From Kordiimonadaceae bacterium UBA4441 (GTDB taxonomy: Bacteria > Pseudomonadota > Alphaproteobacteria > Sphingomonadales > Emcibacteraceae): 41,798 bases of DNA. The notes beneath the pieces are model-generated. The model saw nothing but the letters and a program-made list of their open reading frames with translations. It searched no databases and was not told the DNA's origin. The position numbers and the translations under genes were made by a program. The stretch lies in contig DGPL01000013.1 of NCBI GenBank assembly GCA_002390425.1, positions 1-41,798 on the forward strand, given 5' to 3'. Positions 34,538 through 41,798 of this stretch are shown here, piece by piece. Every line of letters starts with the position of its first letter. Within the stretch, counting starts at the first letter, position 1.

Positions 34538-34855
34538 TTAATGTGTGTTTTGTTCCGAAATAAGAACATCAAGTTGCTTGATCATCAATCCCATTTCTTT
34601 TTGCGCCGAGTCGCCAGCTTGCTCTAAAGTTTCAATTCTTTCCTCAAGCTTCTCAACATTAGTGCGCGCCACTTCAAGTTCACGTGATAATGCACGGTTT
34701 TCTTTTTCGAGTTGATGAATAAAATCTGCCTGCTCACTAGACCCTGACTGGGATCTAGCCTGTTTAGAAACGATGGCCTTCTCTAAACGACCCAACACTT
34801 CTTCTAAGGCCATGACCGTTTTATCAGCTGTTAAACGTTGATCGTTATCACTCAT
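34538..34855 (-). CDS. DUF4164-like coiled-coil protein upstream of zapA
   Basis: From ATG 34853-34855 (MSDNDQRLTADKTV) the product has 105 residues, nearly all predicted coiled coil (about 15-100, with heptads in LEKENRALSRELEVARTNVEKLEERIETLEQ). The longer frame to 34957 starts with a hydrophobic, aromatic stretch unlike the family and is not preferred. Similar short coiled coils, annotated DUF4164, precede zapA in many alphaproteobacteria. A ZapB-like role in Z-ring organisation is an inference from context only. Confidence 0.7.
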   Translation of the reverse strand: MSDNDQRLTADKTVMALEEVLGRLEKAIVSKQARSQSGSSEQADFIHQLEKENRALSRELEVARTNVEKLEERIETLEQAGDSAQKEMGLMIKQLDVLISEQNTH

Positions 34856-35131
34856 TTCATCATCCCAATCTCTTTTTATTTCTTTGCCACGAGCTTTTAG
34901 ACTAGCAACATTTTGATAAAAAAATCCACCAAAAAGCTTAAAGAGAGAAAAATACAAGAAAAAAAGTAAAAAGTTGATACAAAATCAGCTATTTTTAACA
35001 TAAGAATATTGACCCTGAGGCCAAGAAAGTCCATTGTGCGCCGTGAAAAGAGATTGAAATTACTTTTACACAATCCCTCTCAAACGATAGAGGGAAAATT
35101 ATAGAAACTTAAAAGGTTATATTTAGATAAA

Positions 35132-37105
35132 ATGACTGTGACAGCGAATGAAATGGCAAATGCAATCCGCGCACTTAGCATGGATGCAGTTCAACAAGCA
35201 AATTCAGGACACCCAGGCATGCCTATGGGTATGGCAGATGTCGCAACAGTGCTCTTCACAAAACATATGAAATTTGACCCTTCATGGCCAGAGTGGCCTG
35301 ATCGGGATCGCTTCATTTTATCTGCAGGGCATGGATCAATGCTGATCTATTCTCTTCTTTATTTAACGGGTTATGATAATCCAACAATTGAAGATATTAA
35401 AAACTTCCGCCAACTTCATCAACCTTGTGCTGGTCATCCAGAATATGAAGAAGCTCCTGGTATTGAAATGACAACAGGGCCGCTTGGTCAAGGACTTGCA
35501 ACATCAATTGGATTTGCAGTCGCAGAAAGACTAAGCAATGCTCGATTGGCTGATCTAAGCGATCATTATACTTATGTTGTTGCAGGTGATGGTTGTTTAA
35601 TGGAAGGAGTTTCACAAGAAGCAATTTCACAAGCGGGCCATTTAAAACTTGGAAAACTTGTTGTTCTTTGGGATGACAATGAAATTTGTATTGATGGTAA
35701 AACGGAAATGACCGTTTCCGACAACCAGCTTATGCGCTTTGAAGCATCAAATTGGCATACAATCGCCGTTGATGGTCATGATATGGATGCCGTTAATGCG
35801 GCAATCGAAGAAGCCAAAAATGATGATCGTCCTTCTCTAATAGCTTGTAAAACAACCATTGGTTATGGAGCACCAAATAAAGGGGGCACATCCGCCACCC
35901 ATGGTGCACCGCTTGGACATGATGAAATCGCGGCTAGTCGTGGATTTTTAAATTGGCCACATGAAGCCTTTTTTATACCGGATGATATTCTATCTGCGTG
36001 GCGCGCTGCCGGTGCCCGTGGTAAAGAAACTTCTGCTGCATGGAAAGTAAAATTCGATGCTCTTGATGACGCGACCAAAGCGGATTTTAACCGCCGCTTA
36101 AATAAAGATTTGCCTGCGGATTTAACGGATGCCATTAAACAATATAAACGTGACCTTGTTGCAGAGCCCGTTGGCCCTGCGACACGAAAAGCATCACATA
36201 TGGCGTTAGAGGTCATCAACCCAATTGTAACCGAAACTATTGGTGGCTCTGCTGACCTTACCGGATCAAACCTTACTTTAACTAAAGATTTAGGCGTCAT
36301 TACCGCAAATGATTTTGCGGGACGTTATCTCTATTATGGTGTTCGTGAATTTGGTATGGCGGCGCTTATGAACGGCCTCGCGCTTCATGGTGAATATATT
36401 CCTTATGGTGGCACATTCTTTGTATTTACGGATTATTGCCGTTCCGCAATTCGCCTGAGCGCGCTCATGAAACAACGGGCGATTTACGTTATGACACATG
36501 ATAGTATCGGGCTTGGTGAAGATGGTCCAACCCATCAACCGATTGAACATCTTGCCTCTCTTCGAGCGATGCCTAACGTAAATGTTTTCCGTCCTTGTGA
36601 CGCGGTTGAAACGGCAGAATGTTGGCTTGCCGCACTTGAAGATAAAGAAACACCATCAATTCTGGTTTTAACTCGCCAAGGATTAAAACAAGCTCGTCTT
36701 GAAAATAATGATGATAATCTTTCGGCCAAAGGCGGATATGTCATCAGCAAGGCAAGTAGTGATGCAGCCGTTACAATCATTGCAACAGGCTCAGAAGTTG
36801 AGATTGCAATTGAAGCTCAAGCGGAACTTGAAGCTATGGGAACAGCTACTAAAGTCGTTTCTATGCCTTCATGGGAAAAGTTTGATGCCCAATCACCAAC
36901 CTATCAAGAAGACGTCCTAGGCAATCCTCAAGTATTTGCTTCTATTGAAGCTGGTTCAACGTTTGGTTGGGAAAAATATGTTGGACGTGACGGTGTAAAA
37001 ATAGGTATTGACGAATTTGGCGCCTCTGCCCCTGCAAGTGATCTTTATAACCATTTTGGTGTTACGAAAGAGAACCTCGTTTCACAAATTAAAGCTAATT
37101 TATAA
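35132..37105 (+). CDS. tkt: Transketolase
   Basis: Transketolase moves two-carbon units between sugar phosphates in the pentose phosphate pathway. The 657-residue protein has the N-terminal QQANSGHPGMPMG, TTGPLGQGLATSIGFA, the thiamine diphosphate motif G152-D-G with N183 (GDGCLMEGVSQEA to WDDNEICIDG), GYGAPNKGGTSATHGAPLG, the catalytic glutamate in YYGVREFGMAALMNG, and the HDSIGLGEDGPTHQPIEHL substrate loop. Length is normal. It heads tkt-gap-pgk, with 23 bases to gap. A short CCCTCT/AGAGGG hairpin (35075-35094) lies in its leader, function unknown. Confidence 0.97.
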   Translation: MTVTANEMANAIRALSMDAVQQANSGHPGMPMGMADVATVLFTKHMKFDPSWPEWPDRDRFILSAGHGSMLIYSLLYLTGYDNPTIEDIKNFRQLHQPCAGHPEYEEAPGIEMTTGPLGQGLATSIGFAVAERLSNARLADLSDHYTYVVAGDGCLMEGVSQEAISQAGHLKLGKLVVLWDDNEICIDGKTEMTVSDNQLMRFEASNWHTIAVDGHDMDAVNAAIEEAKNDDRPSLIACKTTIGYGAPNKGGTSATHGAPLGHDEIAASRGFLNWPHEAFFIPDDILSAWRAAGARGKETSAAWKVKFDALDDATKADFNRRLNKDLPADLTDAIKQYKRDLVAEPVGPATRKASHMALEVINPIVTETIGGSADLTGSNLTLTKDLGVITANDFAGRYLYYGVREFGMAALMNGLALHGEYIPYGGTFFVFTDYCRSAIRLSALMKQRAIYVMTHDSIGLGEDGPTHQPIEHLASLRAMPNVNVFRPCDAVETAECWLAALEDKETPSILVLTRQGLKQARLENNDDNLSAKGGYVISKASSDAAVTIIATGSEVEIAIEAQAELEAMGTATKVVSMPSWEKFDAQSPTYQEDVLGNPQVFASIEAGSTFGWEKYVGRDGVKIGIDEFGASAPASDLYNHFGVTKENLVSQIKANL

Positions 37106-37128
37106 ATTATTAACTGGAGAAAATAATC

Positions 37129-38136
37129 ATGACAATTCGTGTCGCAATTAACGGTTTTGGTCGTATTGGCCGTTTAGCCCTTCGCGGGATCTACGAAAGT
37201 GGTCGTGACGACGTAAAAGTTGTCGCCATTAATGATCTTGGCGATGTAAAAATGAATGCATACCTTCTTAAGCGTGACAGTGTGCATGGCAAGTTCCCGT
37301 TTGATGTAAACGTCGACGGAAACAACATTGTTATCGGTGATGATAAAATTGCTGTATCTGCAGAACGCAATCCTGCTGATCTTCCATGGGGTGATCTTGA
37401 TGTTGACGTTGTCTATGAATGTACAGGGTTTTTCTGTGATAAAGATAAAGCATCGGCACATCTTGACGCTGGCGCTAAAAAAGTTCTTATCTCTGCACCA
37501 GCATCAGGCGTTTCAAAAACCATCGTATTTGGTGTAAACCATGAAACACTTGAAGCGGGCGATAAAGTTATTTCAAACGCGTCTTGCACTACAAACTGTC
37601 TTGCACCTGTTGCACAAGTCTTAAATGAAACAGTTGGCATTGAAAAAGGTATTATGACTACCGTTCACGCTTATACTGGTGATCAACGCGTTCTTGATAC
37701 ACTTCATAGTGATCCACTTCGCGCACGTGCATGCGGTCTTAGCATGATCCCTACATCAACAGGTGCAGCACGCGCCGTTGGTCTAGTACTTCCTGAACTC
37801 TCTGGAAAACTTGATGGCACATCAATCCGCGTACCAACTCCGAATGTGTCACTTGTTGATCTTACATTTGTTGCGAAAAAAGATACAAGTGCCGATGAAA
37901 TTAACGCTGCAATTAAAGCAGCCGCTAATGGCCGCTTGAAAGGTGTTCTTGCTTATATAGACGAGCCTGTTGTGTCAATCGATCTTAATCATGATGCGCA
38001 CAGTTCAAGCTTTGATTCTGCTCAAACATCCGTCATGGACGGTAATCTTGTTCGTATTCTCACATGGTACGATAACGAGTGGGGCTTTGCGAACCGCATG
38101 TCTGATACTGCTGTTGTCCTTCATAACGTCGGCTAG
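37129..38136 (+). CDS. gap: Glyceraldehyde-3-phosphate dehydrogenase, type I
   Basis: The enzyme oxidatively phosphorylates glyceraldehyde-3-phosphate. The 335-residue protein has the Rossmann motif GFGRIG at 9-14, the D36 region (AINDLGD) typical of NAD use, the catalytic cysteine C153 in SNASCTTNCLAP, the HAYTGDQRVLD segment with the catalytic histidine, and the late WYDNEWGFANRM. A GGAG ribosome binding site precedes the ATG. It lies between tkt and pgk in the same direction. Confidence 0.97.
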   Translation: MTIRVAINGFGRIGRLALRGIYESGRDDVKVVAINDLGDVKMNAYLLKRDSVHGKFPFDVNVDGNNIVIGDDKIAVSAERNPADLPWGDLDVDVVYECTGFFCDKDKASAHLDAGAKKVLISAPASGVSKTIVFGVNHETLEAGDKVISNASCTTNCLAPVAQVLNETVGIEKGIMTTVHAYTGDQRVLDTLHSDPLRARACGLSMIPTSTGAARAVGLVLPELSGKLDGTSIRVPTPNVSLVDLTFVAKKDTSADEINAAIKAAANGRLKGVLAYIDEPVVSIDLNHDAHSSSFDSAQTSVMDGNLVRILTWYDNEWGFANRMSDTAVVLHNVG

Positions 38137-38143
38137 GGTTTAA

Positions 38144-39355
38144 ATGACGACTTTTAAAAATATTAAATCGTTGGGCGCGCTTGCTGGCAAGCGCGTCCTT
38201 CTTCGTGCTGATCTAAATGTACCCATGAAAACCGATGAAGACGGACATCGTGAAGTCACTGACGATACACGCATCCTTTCTGTAACACCTACCATAAAAG
38301 CATTAGCTGATGCTGGTGCACGTGTTTTGGTATTATCTCATTTTGGAAGGCCCAAAGGGGAACGTAATCCGGATATGTCGCTAGAACCTCTTGGACAGCC
38401 GCTTGCTAATGCAACGGGTTTACCCGTTTCTTATATTGATGACTGTATCGGTGATGAAGTTCTCGACGTTATTGATGCCATGGAAGATGGTTCCGTGCTT
38501 TTGCTTGAAAACGTTCGTTTTTATCAGGCTGAAACTGATAACGATGCAGATTTTGCCGCTGAACTCGCTAAAAATGCTGACTTTTTTGTTAATGATGCGT
38601 TCTCCTGCTGCCACCGCGCGCATGCTTCAACAGTTGGTATTGCAGAAATTTTACCTTCTGCTGCTGGTCTGGCGCTTGAAAAAGAATTAATCGCCCTTGA
38701 GGGTGCTTTAGGTAATCCAGTTCATCCGGTTGCCGCTCTTGTTGGTGGTGCTAAAGTTTCAACAAAGCTTGATGTGTTAACTAATTTAGTTGCTAAAGTA
38801 GATCATTTGATTATTGGCGGCGGCATGGCGAATACATTTCTTGCGGCACAAGGTATTGATGTTGGTGCATCACTTTGTGAACATGATCTTGCTGATACGG
38901 CAAACTCTATTCTTAAAAATGCCAAAAAAGCAGGCTGTAAAATTCATTTACCTGATGATGTTGTGGTTGCAAAAGAATTTGCCGCAAATGCTGAAAATAG
39001 AACCACCACTTCTGATGATGTTGCCTCTGATGAAATGATACTTGATGTTGGTGCAGCCACAGCTGCAAAAGTCGCTGAAGCCTTAAATGATTGTAATACA
39101 CTTATTTGGAATGGTCCCATGGGTGCCTTTGAAATTGAACCATTTGATGTCGCTACGGTAACAGTCGCAAAAGCGGCCGGCGCCTTGACCGAAGATGGCA
39201 CTCTTGTTTCTTTAGCCGGTGGCGGTGATACAGTTGCTGCACTAAACCATGCTGGTGTCGCAGAACAATTTAGCCACATTTCGACAGCTGGCGGCGCCTT
39301 CCTTGAATGGATGGAAGGTAAAGAATTACCCGGTGTTAAAGTATTACTGGCTTAA
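38144..39355 (+). CDS. pgk: Phosphoglycerate kinase
   Basis: Pgk transfers phosphate between 1,3-bisphosphoglycerate and ADP. The 403-residue monomer shows the N-domain RADLNVPM (21-28), LSHFGRPKGERNPDMSL and FVNDAFSCCHRAHAST, the hinge text ALVGGAKVSTKLDVL, and the nucleotide loop WNGPMGAFEIEPF and SLAGGGDTVAAL in the C-domain. It begins seven bases after gap, and its AGGG ribosome binding site overlaps the gap stop codon. An intrinsic terminator follows. Confidence 0.97.
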   Translation: MTTFKNIKSLGALAGKRVLLRADLNVPMKTDEDGHREVTDDTRILSVTPTIKALADAGARVLVLSHFGRPKGERNPDMSLEPLGQPLANATGLPVSYIDDCIGDEVLDVIDAMEDGSVLLLENVRFYQAETDNDADFAAELAKNADFFVNDAFSCCHRAHASTVGIAEILPSAAGLALEKELIALEGALGNPVHPVAALVGGAKVSTKLDVLTNLVAKVDHLIIGGGMANTFLAAQGIDVGASLCEHDLADTANSILKNAKKAGCKIHLPDDVVVAKEFAANAENRTTTSDDVASDEMILDVGAATAAKVAEALNDCNTLIWNGPMGAFEIEPFDVATVTVAKAAGALTEDGTLVSLAGGGDTVAALNHAGVAEQFSHISTAGGAFLEWMEGKELPGVKVLLA

Positions 39356-39377
39356 GTTATAAATTTTAAATGATATA

Positions 39378-39404
39378 AAGCTGAGCCTTTTGCTCGGCTT
39401 TTTT
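39378..39404 (+). terminator. Rho-independent terminator after pgk
   Basis: AAGCTGAGC (39378-39386) pairs with GCTCGGCTT (39392-39400), with one G-U pair, around a short CTTTT loop, followed by a run of T. It ends the tkt-gap-pgk transcript and reaches the last bases of the convergent SDR gene. Confidence 0.9.
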
Positions 39405-40212
39405 ATAAATTTAATTTATCGATAGTGAGTTCAATACTTTTAAATATTCTCTCGCACTTTTTATTATCAAGTGCATCAGGATGTTGCGATGCAAAAGCCG
39501 CATTATCGTTATCATAGTATTTCCCTGTAGCATCTGAAAAGTCTGGATCTAATGCAGCGCGCACGAGAATTGAAACACCAATATTTATATCATTTCCAGC
39601 CACTCCAAATGCATCTTTTACCATCTTACTGGCTAAAAATGATCCAGGATTTACGGCAATAAATATTGGTCCCATTTCTTTATTCATTATCCCTAAATAT
39701 CGGGACCACATTGTAATCGCCAATTTACTCTTTGCGTAAGCGTCGTCATCAGATAGTTCTTGTTTTCCTTCCATAGCTAGCAAATTAACTGGGGACTGCG
39801 CAGCAGAAGAAAGATTGACTACCCTCGCTTCTTTATCAAGCAACGGACTTAACATTTGCGTTAACAAATAAGGTGCAAATGTATTGACCACAAAACGAAT
39901 GTCATACCCTTCTGAGGTAATAGTATTTGCCGTTTTATAAATTCCGGCATTGTTTATAATTACATCAATTTTTTGATGTCTTTTCATGACTTGATGTGCA
40001 AATGATCTAACATCATTCAAATTGGATAAATCACAAATGTAACTTTCGATTATGCCCGTTTCAGGCAATGCTGAAAGATTTTTAACGATATCATTTAGTT
40101 TCGTTTCGTTGCGGCCATGTAATAAAAGGGTATGTCCCATTGAGGCTAATTTTTTTGCAGTTTCTAACCCAATACCGTCTGTCGCGCCGGTAAGTAATAT
40201 TATCTTAAGCAT
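39403..40212 (-). CDS. Short-chain dehydrogenase/reductase
   Basis: The 269-residue protein is a classical SDR: cofactor motif TGATDGIG at 8-15, NNAG at 87-90, the catalytic serine in VVNLSSAAQS (about 135-136) and Y159-x3-K163 in DAYAKSKLA. R34 in LHGRNETKL suggests NADP preference. The overall pattern is close to the retinol dehydrogenase/WW-domain oxidoreductase-like group, but substrate cannot be assigned. It starts 29 bases after the lipoprotein hydratase gene and may be cotranscribed with it. Confidence 0.88.
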   Translation of the reverse strand: MLKIILLTGATDGIGLETAKKLASMGHTLLLHGRNETKLNDIVKNLSALPETGIIESYICDLSNLNDVRSFAHQVMKRHQKIDVIINNAGIYKTANTITSEGYDIRFVVNTFAPYLLTQMLSPLLDKEARVVNLSSAAQSPVNLLAMEGKQELSDDDAYAKSKLAITMWSRYLGIMNKEMGPIFIAVNPGSFLASKMVKDAFGVAGNDINIGVSILVRAALDPDFSDATGKYYDNDNAAFASQHPDALDNKKCERIFKSIELTIDKLNL

Positions 40213-40241
40213 TATGAAGTTCTTTCAAAAATATACTCACA

Positions 40242-41177
40242 TTAGCGATCAATCACTACACTGACTGTTGCAGGGCCTGATGGGTCAAGATTAATATAAC
40301 TGACTGTGGCCGTGTTTCCTTTAAATAATGGACGAATAGCGGGATCAAAAAACGGGATTGGTTTAAGCGGTCTAATTGCTCCCATATTACCCAATGATAA
40401 GATATCTCCTGCCTTTAACGGACGCCCTCTTTTCATCATTTGATCACGCAAATGTCTAACGCGATATAAAGGCTCATACGCACTTTTAATTTCACCTGAG
40501 GCAAGAACTTCACCTTCTTCATTTGTCATTTTAAAGCTAAAATTATTAAGACGCTCAACCCATTCTTCGGTAGCTTCCGTTTTAATAAGTTCGCCAACAA
40601 TACCGTTTCGAAAATCATAATTGCTTGCAATTCCGGCTTTTTCTGACCTGCCCTCTGGTGTTTGTAGCATATCCGGCATTTCTATAAACGGCTGAAATCC
40701 GGCAAGTGCCGCTAGAATTTCCATGTCTGTTTCTGCCGTATTAATATCTTCAGTTCCAACTACCGCTGCAAAATCAGCTTCAACAAAAGTCATATAACAA
40801 CAATTAAAATCAATATGTGCGCCGGATGGATGAATTCCTTTTTCAAACATTGCAGCTGTAACGGGACCCGATAATCCATCAACAGGACCATTATCATATT
40901 GTCCTTTAGAGAATGAGCCTATTTTATAACCAGCTATCTTCCCTCTAAATTTAAGCTGTTCTTCTATAAAGTAATCCGCAATTTGATAGGCCTCTTCTTC
41001 TGAAATATCATCTGAAGAAATGGGATCAATTGGCCTTGCTTCGTTAAAATTATGAACGAAGCTTTTAGCCAAGATTTGTTGATCTTCCCTATTAGAAAGA
41101 TCTAGCTGCTGCTCAGAGCATGCCGATAAAATCGTAACCGTGAATAAACATACGCATGAAAGATTTTTTTTACCCAT
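40242..41177 (-). CDS. Predicted lipoprotein related to 2-keto-4-pentenoate hydratase
   Basis: The 311-residue protein combines two things rarely seen together. The first 20 residues form a lipoprotein signal (hydrophobic CVCLFTVTILSAC with lipobox LSAC and C20). The rest matches the MhpD/fumarylacetoacetate hydrolase superfamily, with YKIGSFSKGQ, GPVTAAMF, the metal-ligand strand FVEADFAAVV (E133, D135), a helix near QPFIEMPDML, and PLKAGDILSLGNMGA towards the end. MhpD hydrates 2-hydroxypentadienoate in cytoplasmic aromatic catabolism; an envelope-anchored form implies a different job or loss of activity. The mature protein carries the fold throughout, so the signal is not an artefact of a wrong start. 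Function not assigned. Confidence 0.75.
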   Translation of the reverse strand: MGKKNLSCVCLFTVTILSACSEQQLDLSNREDQQILAKSFVHNFNEARPIDPISSDDISEEEAYQIADYFIEEQLKFRGKIAGYKIGSFSKGQYDNGPVDGLSGPVTAAMFEKGIHPSGAHIDFNCCYMTFVEADFAAVVGTEDINTAETDMEILAALAGFQPFIEMPDMLQTPEGRSEKAGIASNYDFRNGIVGELIKTEATEEWVERLNNFSFKMTNEEGEVLASGEIKSAYEPLYRVRHLRDQMMKRGRPLKAGDILSLGNMGAIRPLKPIPFFDPAIRPLFKGNTATVSYINLDPSGPATVSVVIDR

Positions 41178-41187
41178 TACATCATCC

Positions 41188-41798
41188 TTAATTTAATGAT
41201 GCTAATTTCATTTTTGCATCACTTAAGGTTTCGCGTTTGGAATTTCCGCCTTCCGCATTTTCAATCAGTAGTGAAAAATATTTCTTTGCACTTCCCATAT
41301 CCCCTAATTCAAAAGCTGTAATCGCAGCGCCATAAATACTATTATACCTGCCAGGTGAACGCTCTAATGAAAGTTTATAAGCATCATGTGCTTCTTGCGG
41401 TTGTGAAAGCGCCAGATAAAGATCCCCCAACATTTCTTCCGCAGGAAGAATATCACCAGGATTTGACGGTGCATTTTCGCTTGCTGCTTCTTGCATCGCT
41501 GCCTGCTTTAAAAATGAAACCGCCGTTTCACTGTCACCATTAGCATGATGTTGCCATCCTTGAGCAACCAGCAACTGGTTTTTCATTTTTTGCAGATAAT
41601 AATCATATCCATTAATTACTGGAAGAGTTTCTATCATCTTTTCCATCATTGTGATATCTGCGACTGCTTCATCTGGACGTCCAAGCATTGAGTAACCGAC
41701 TGCTCTCGCGAAATGAGTGTTAATAATATCTCGTTTATCCGCATCTATCCATGGAAAATGGGGTGGATCCATTGGTTTAAGTGTAATGGCTCTTTCCC
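41188..41798 (-). CDS. TPR protein, 5' end beyond the window
   Basis: The frame is open to the window edge (it continues upstream of the first ATG at 41772 with ERAITLKP), so only the C-terminal part of about 203 residues is visible. It contains TPR-like helical pairs: RAVGYSMLGRPDEAVADITMM, a long central pair with AVSFLKQAAMQEA, LGDLYLALSQPQEAHDAYKLSLE with a following RSPGRYNS, and AITAFELGDMGSAKKYFSLL. Such proteins are usually protein-interaction scaffolds; no specific role can be assigned. Its stop lies ten bases before the lipoprotein hydratase start, so the two are probably in one transcript. Confidence 0.75.
   Translation of the reverse strand, partial: ERAITLKPMDPPHFPWIDADKRDIINTHFARAVGYSMLGRPDEAVADITMMEKMIETLPVINGYDYYLQKMKNQLLVAQGWQHHANGDSETAVSFLKQAAMQEAASENAPSNPGDILPAEEMLGDLYLALSQPQEAHDAYKLSLERSPGRYNSIYGAAITAFELGDMGSAKKYFSLLIENAEGGNSKRETLSDAKMKLASLN

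Noticed and set aside
35075..35094. CCCTCT/AGAGGG hairpin in the tkt leader as a terminator
   Set aside because: It is short and not followed by a T run on either strand; it may be a leader structure but there is no evidence of function.
1..41798. CRISPR array, transposase, prophage or toxin-antitoxin system
   Set aside because: Read through both strands: no regularly spaced repeats, no terminal inverted repeats with a transposase, and no integrase, phage structural or toxin-like gene.

Overview
The window looks like one contiguous piece of an AT-rich alphaproteobacterial chromosome (roughly 40% GC by eye). The class assignment rests on family content and gene order: a ChpT-type phosphotransferase, a DUF6476-like gene divergent from rluD followed by rpoH, hisZ next to purA, a serC leader upstream of serC-serA, 6S RNA directly upstream of the 5-formyltetrahydrofolate cyclo-ligase gene, and zapA/DUF4164 divergent from tkt-gap-pgk. 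I cannot name a genus; a low-GC lineage near Kordiimonadales, Emcibacterales or Rhodospirillales would fit. No insertion sequence, prophage, CRISPR array, toxin-antitoxin pair or defence island is visible.

Layout. 1-5.9 kb: the 5' end of a tRNA, mnmA, two damaged genes (a flagellin/FlgL C-terminal remnant and chpT interrupted by an in-frame TAA), cysQ, a LysE-type exporter, small DUF3253 and DUF6476 genes and rluD. 6-7.5 kb: rpoH and an unrecognised membrane protein that probably starts at AUU. 7.5-13 kb (minus): purA and hisZ behind their own promoter, a strong terminator, then serA and serC under a serC leader. 13-16 kb (minus): an exported M1 metallopeptidase coupled to a DUF6702 protein. 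16-31.3 kb (minus): a long run that reads, in transcription order, yebC-ruvC-ruvA-ruvB-ybgC-tolQ-tolR-tolA-tolB-pal-cpoB-tilS-ftsH-folP-glmM-thiD. 31.4-33 kb: a YmdB-type phosphoesterase, 5-FCL and 6S RNA. 33.1-34.2 kb (plus): a glycosyltransferase gene broken by two frameshifts. 34.2-39.4 kb: zapA and a DUF4164-like coiled coil facing tkt-gap-pgk. 39.4-41.8 kb (minus): an SDR, a predicted lipoprotein form of a 2-keto-4-pentenoate hydratase, and the end of a TPR protein.

How it fits together. Most genes are housekeeping: tRNA thiolation and lysidine formation (mnmA, tilS), rRNA pseudouridylation (rluD), Holliday junction processing (ruvABC), outer-membrane constriction and integrity (Tol-Pal), membrane proteolysis and heat shock (ftsH, rpoH), folate, thiamine and amino-sugar synthesis (folP, thiD, glmM), serine synthesis (serC, serA), and central carbon metabolism (tkt, gap, pgk).

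The unusual content is gene decay: chpT has a nonsense codon just downstream of its phospho-accepting histidine, the adjacent flagellin-family gene lacks its N-terminal half, and the glycosyltransferase carries two apparent one-base deletions. If these are not assembly errors, the lineage may be losing its CckA-ChpT-CtrA relay, flagellum and a surface-sugar gene. I found no convincing undescribed system; the best leads are this decay, the AUU start and the lipoprotein hydratase.
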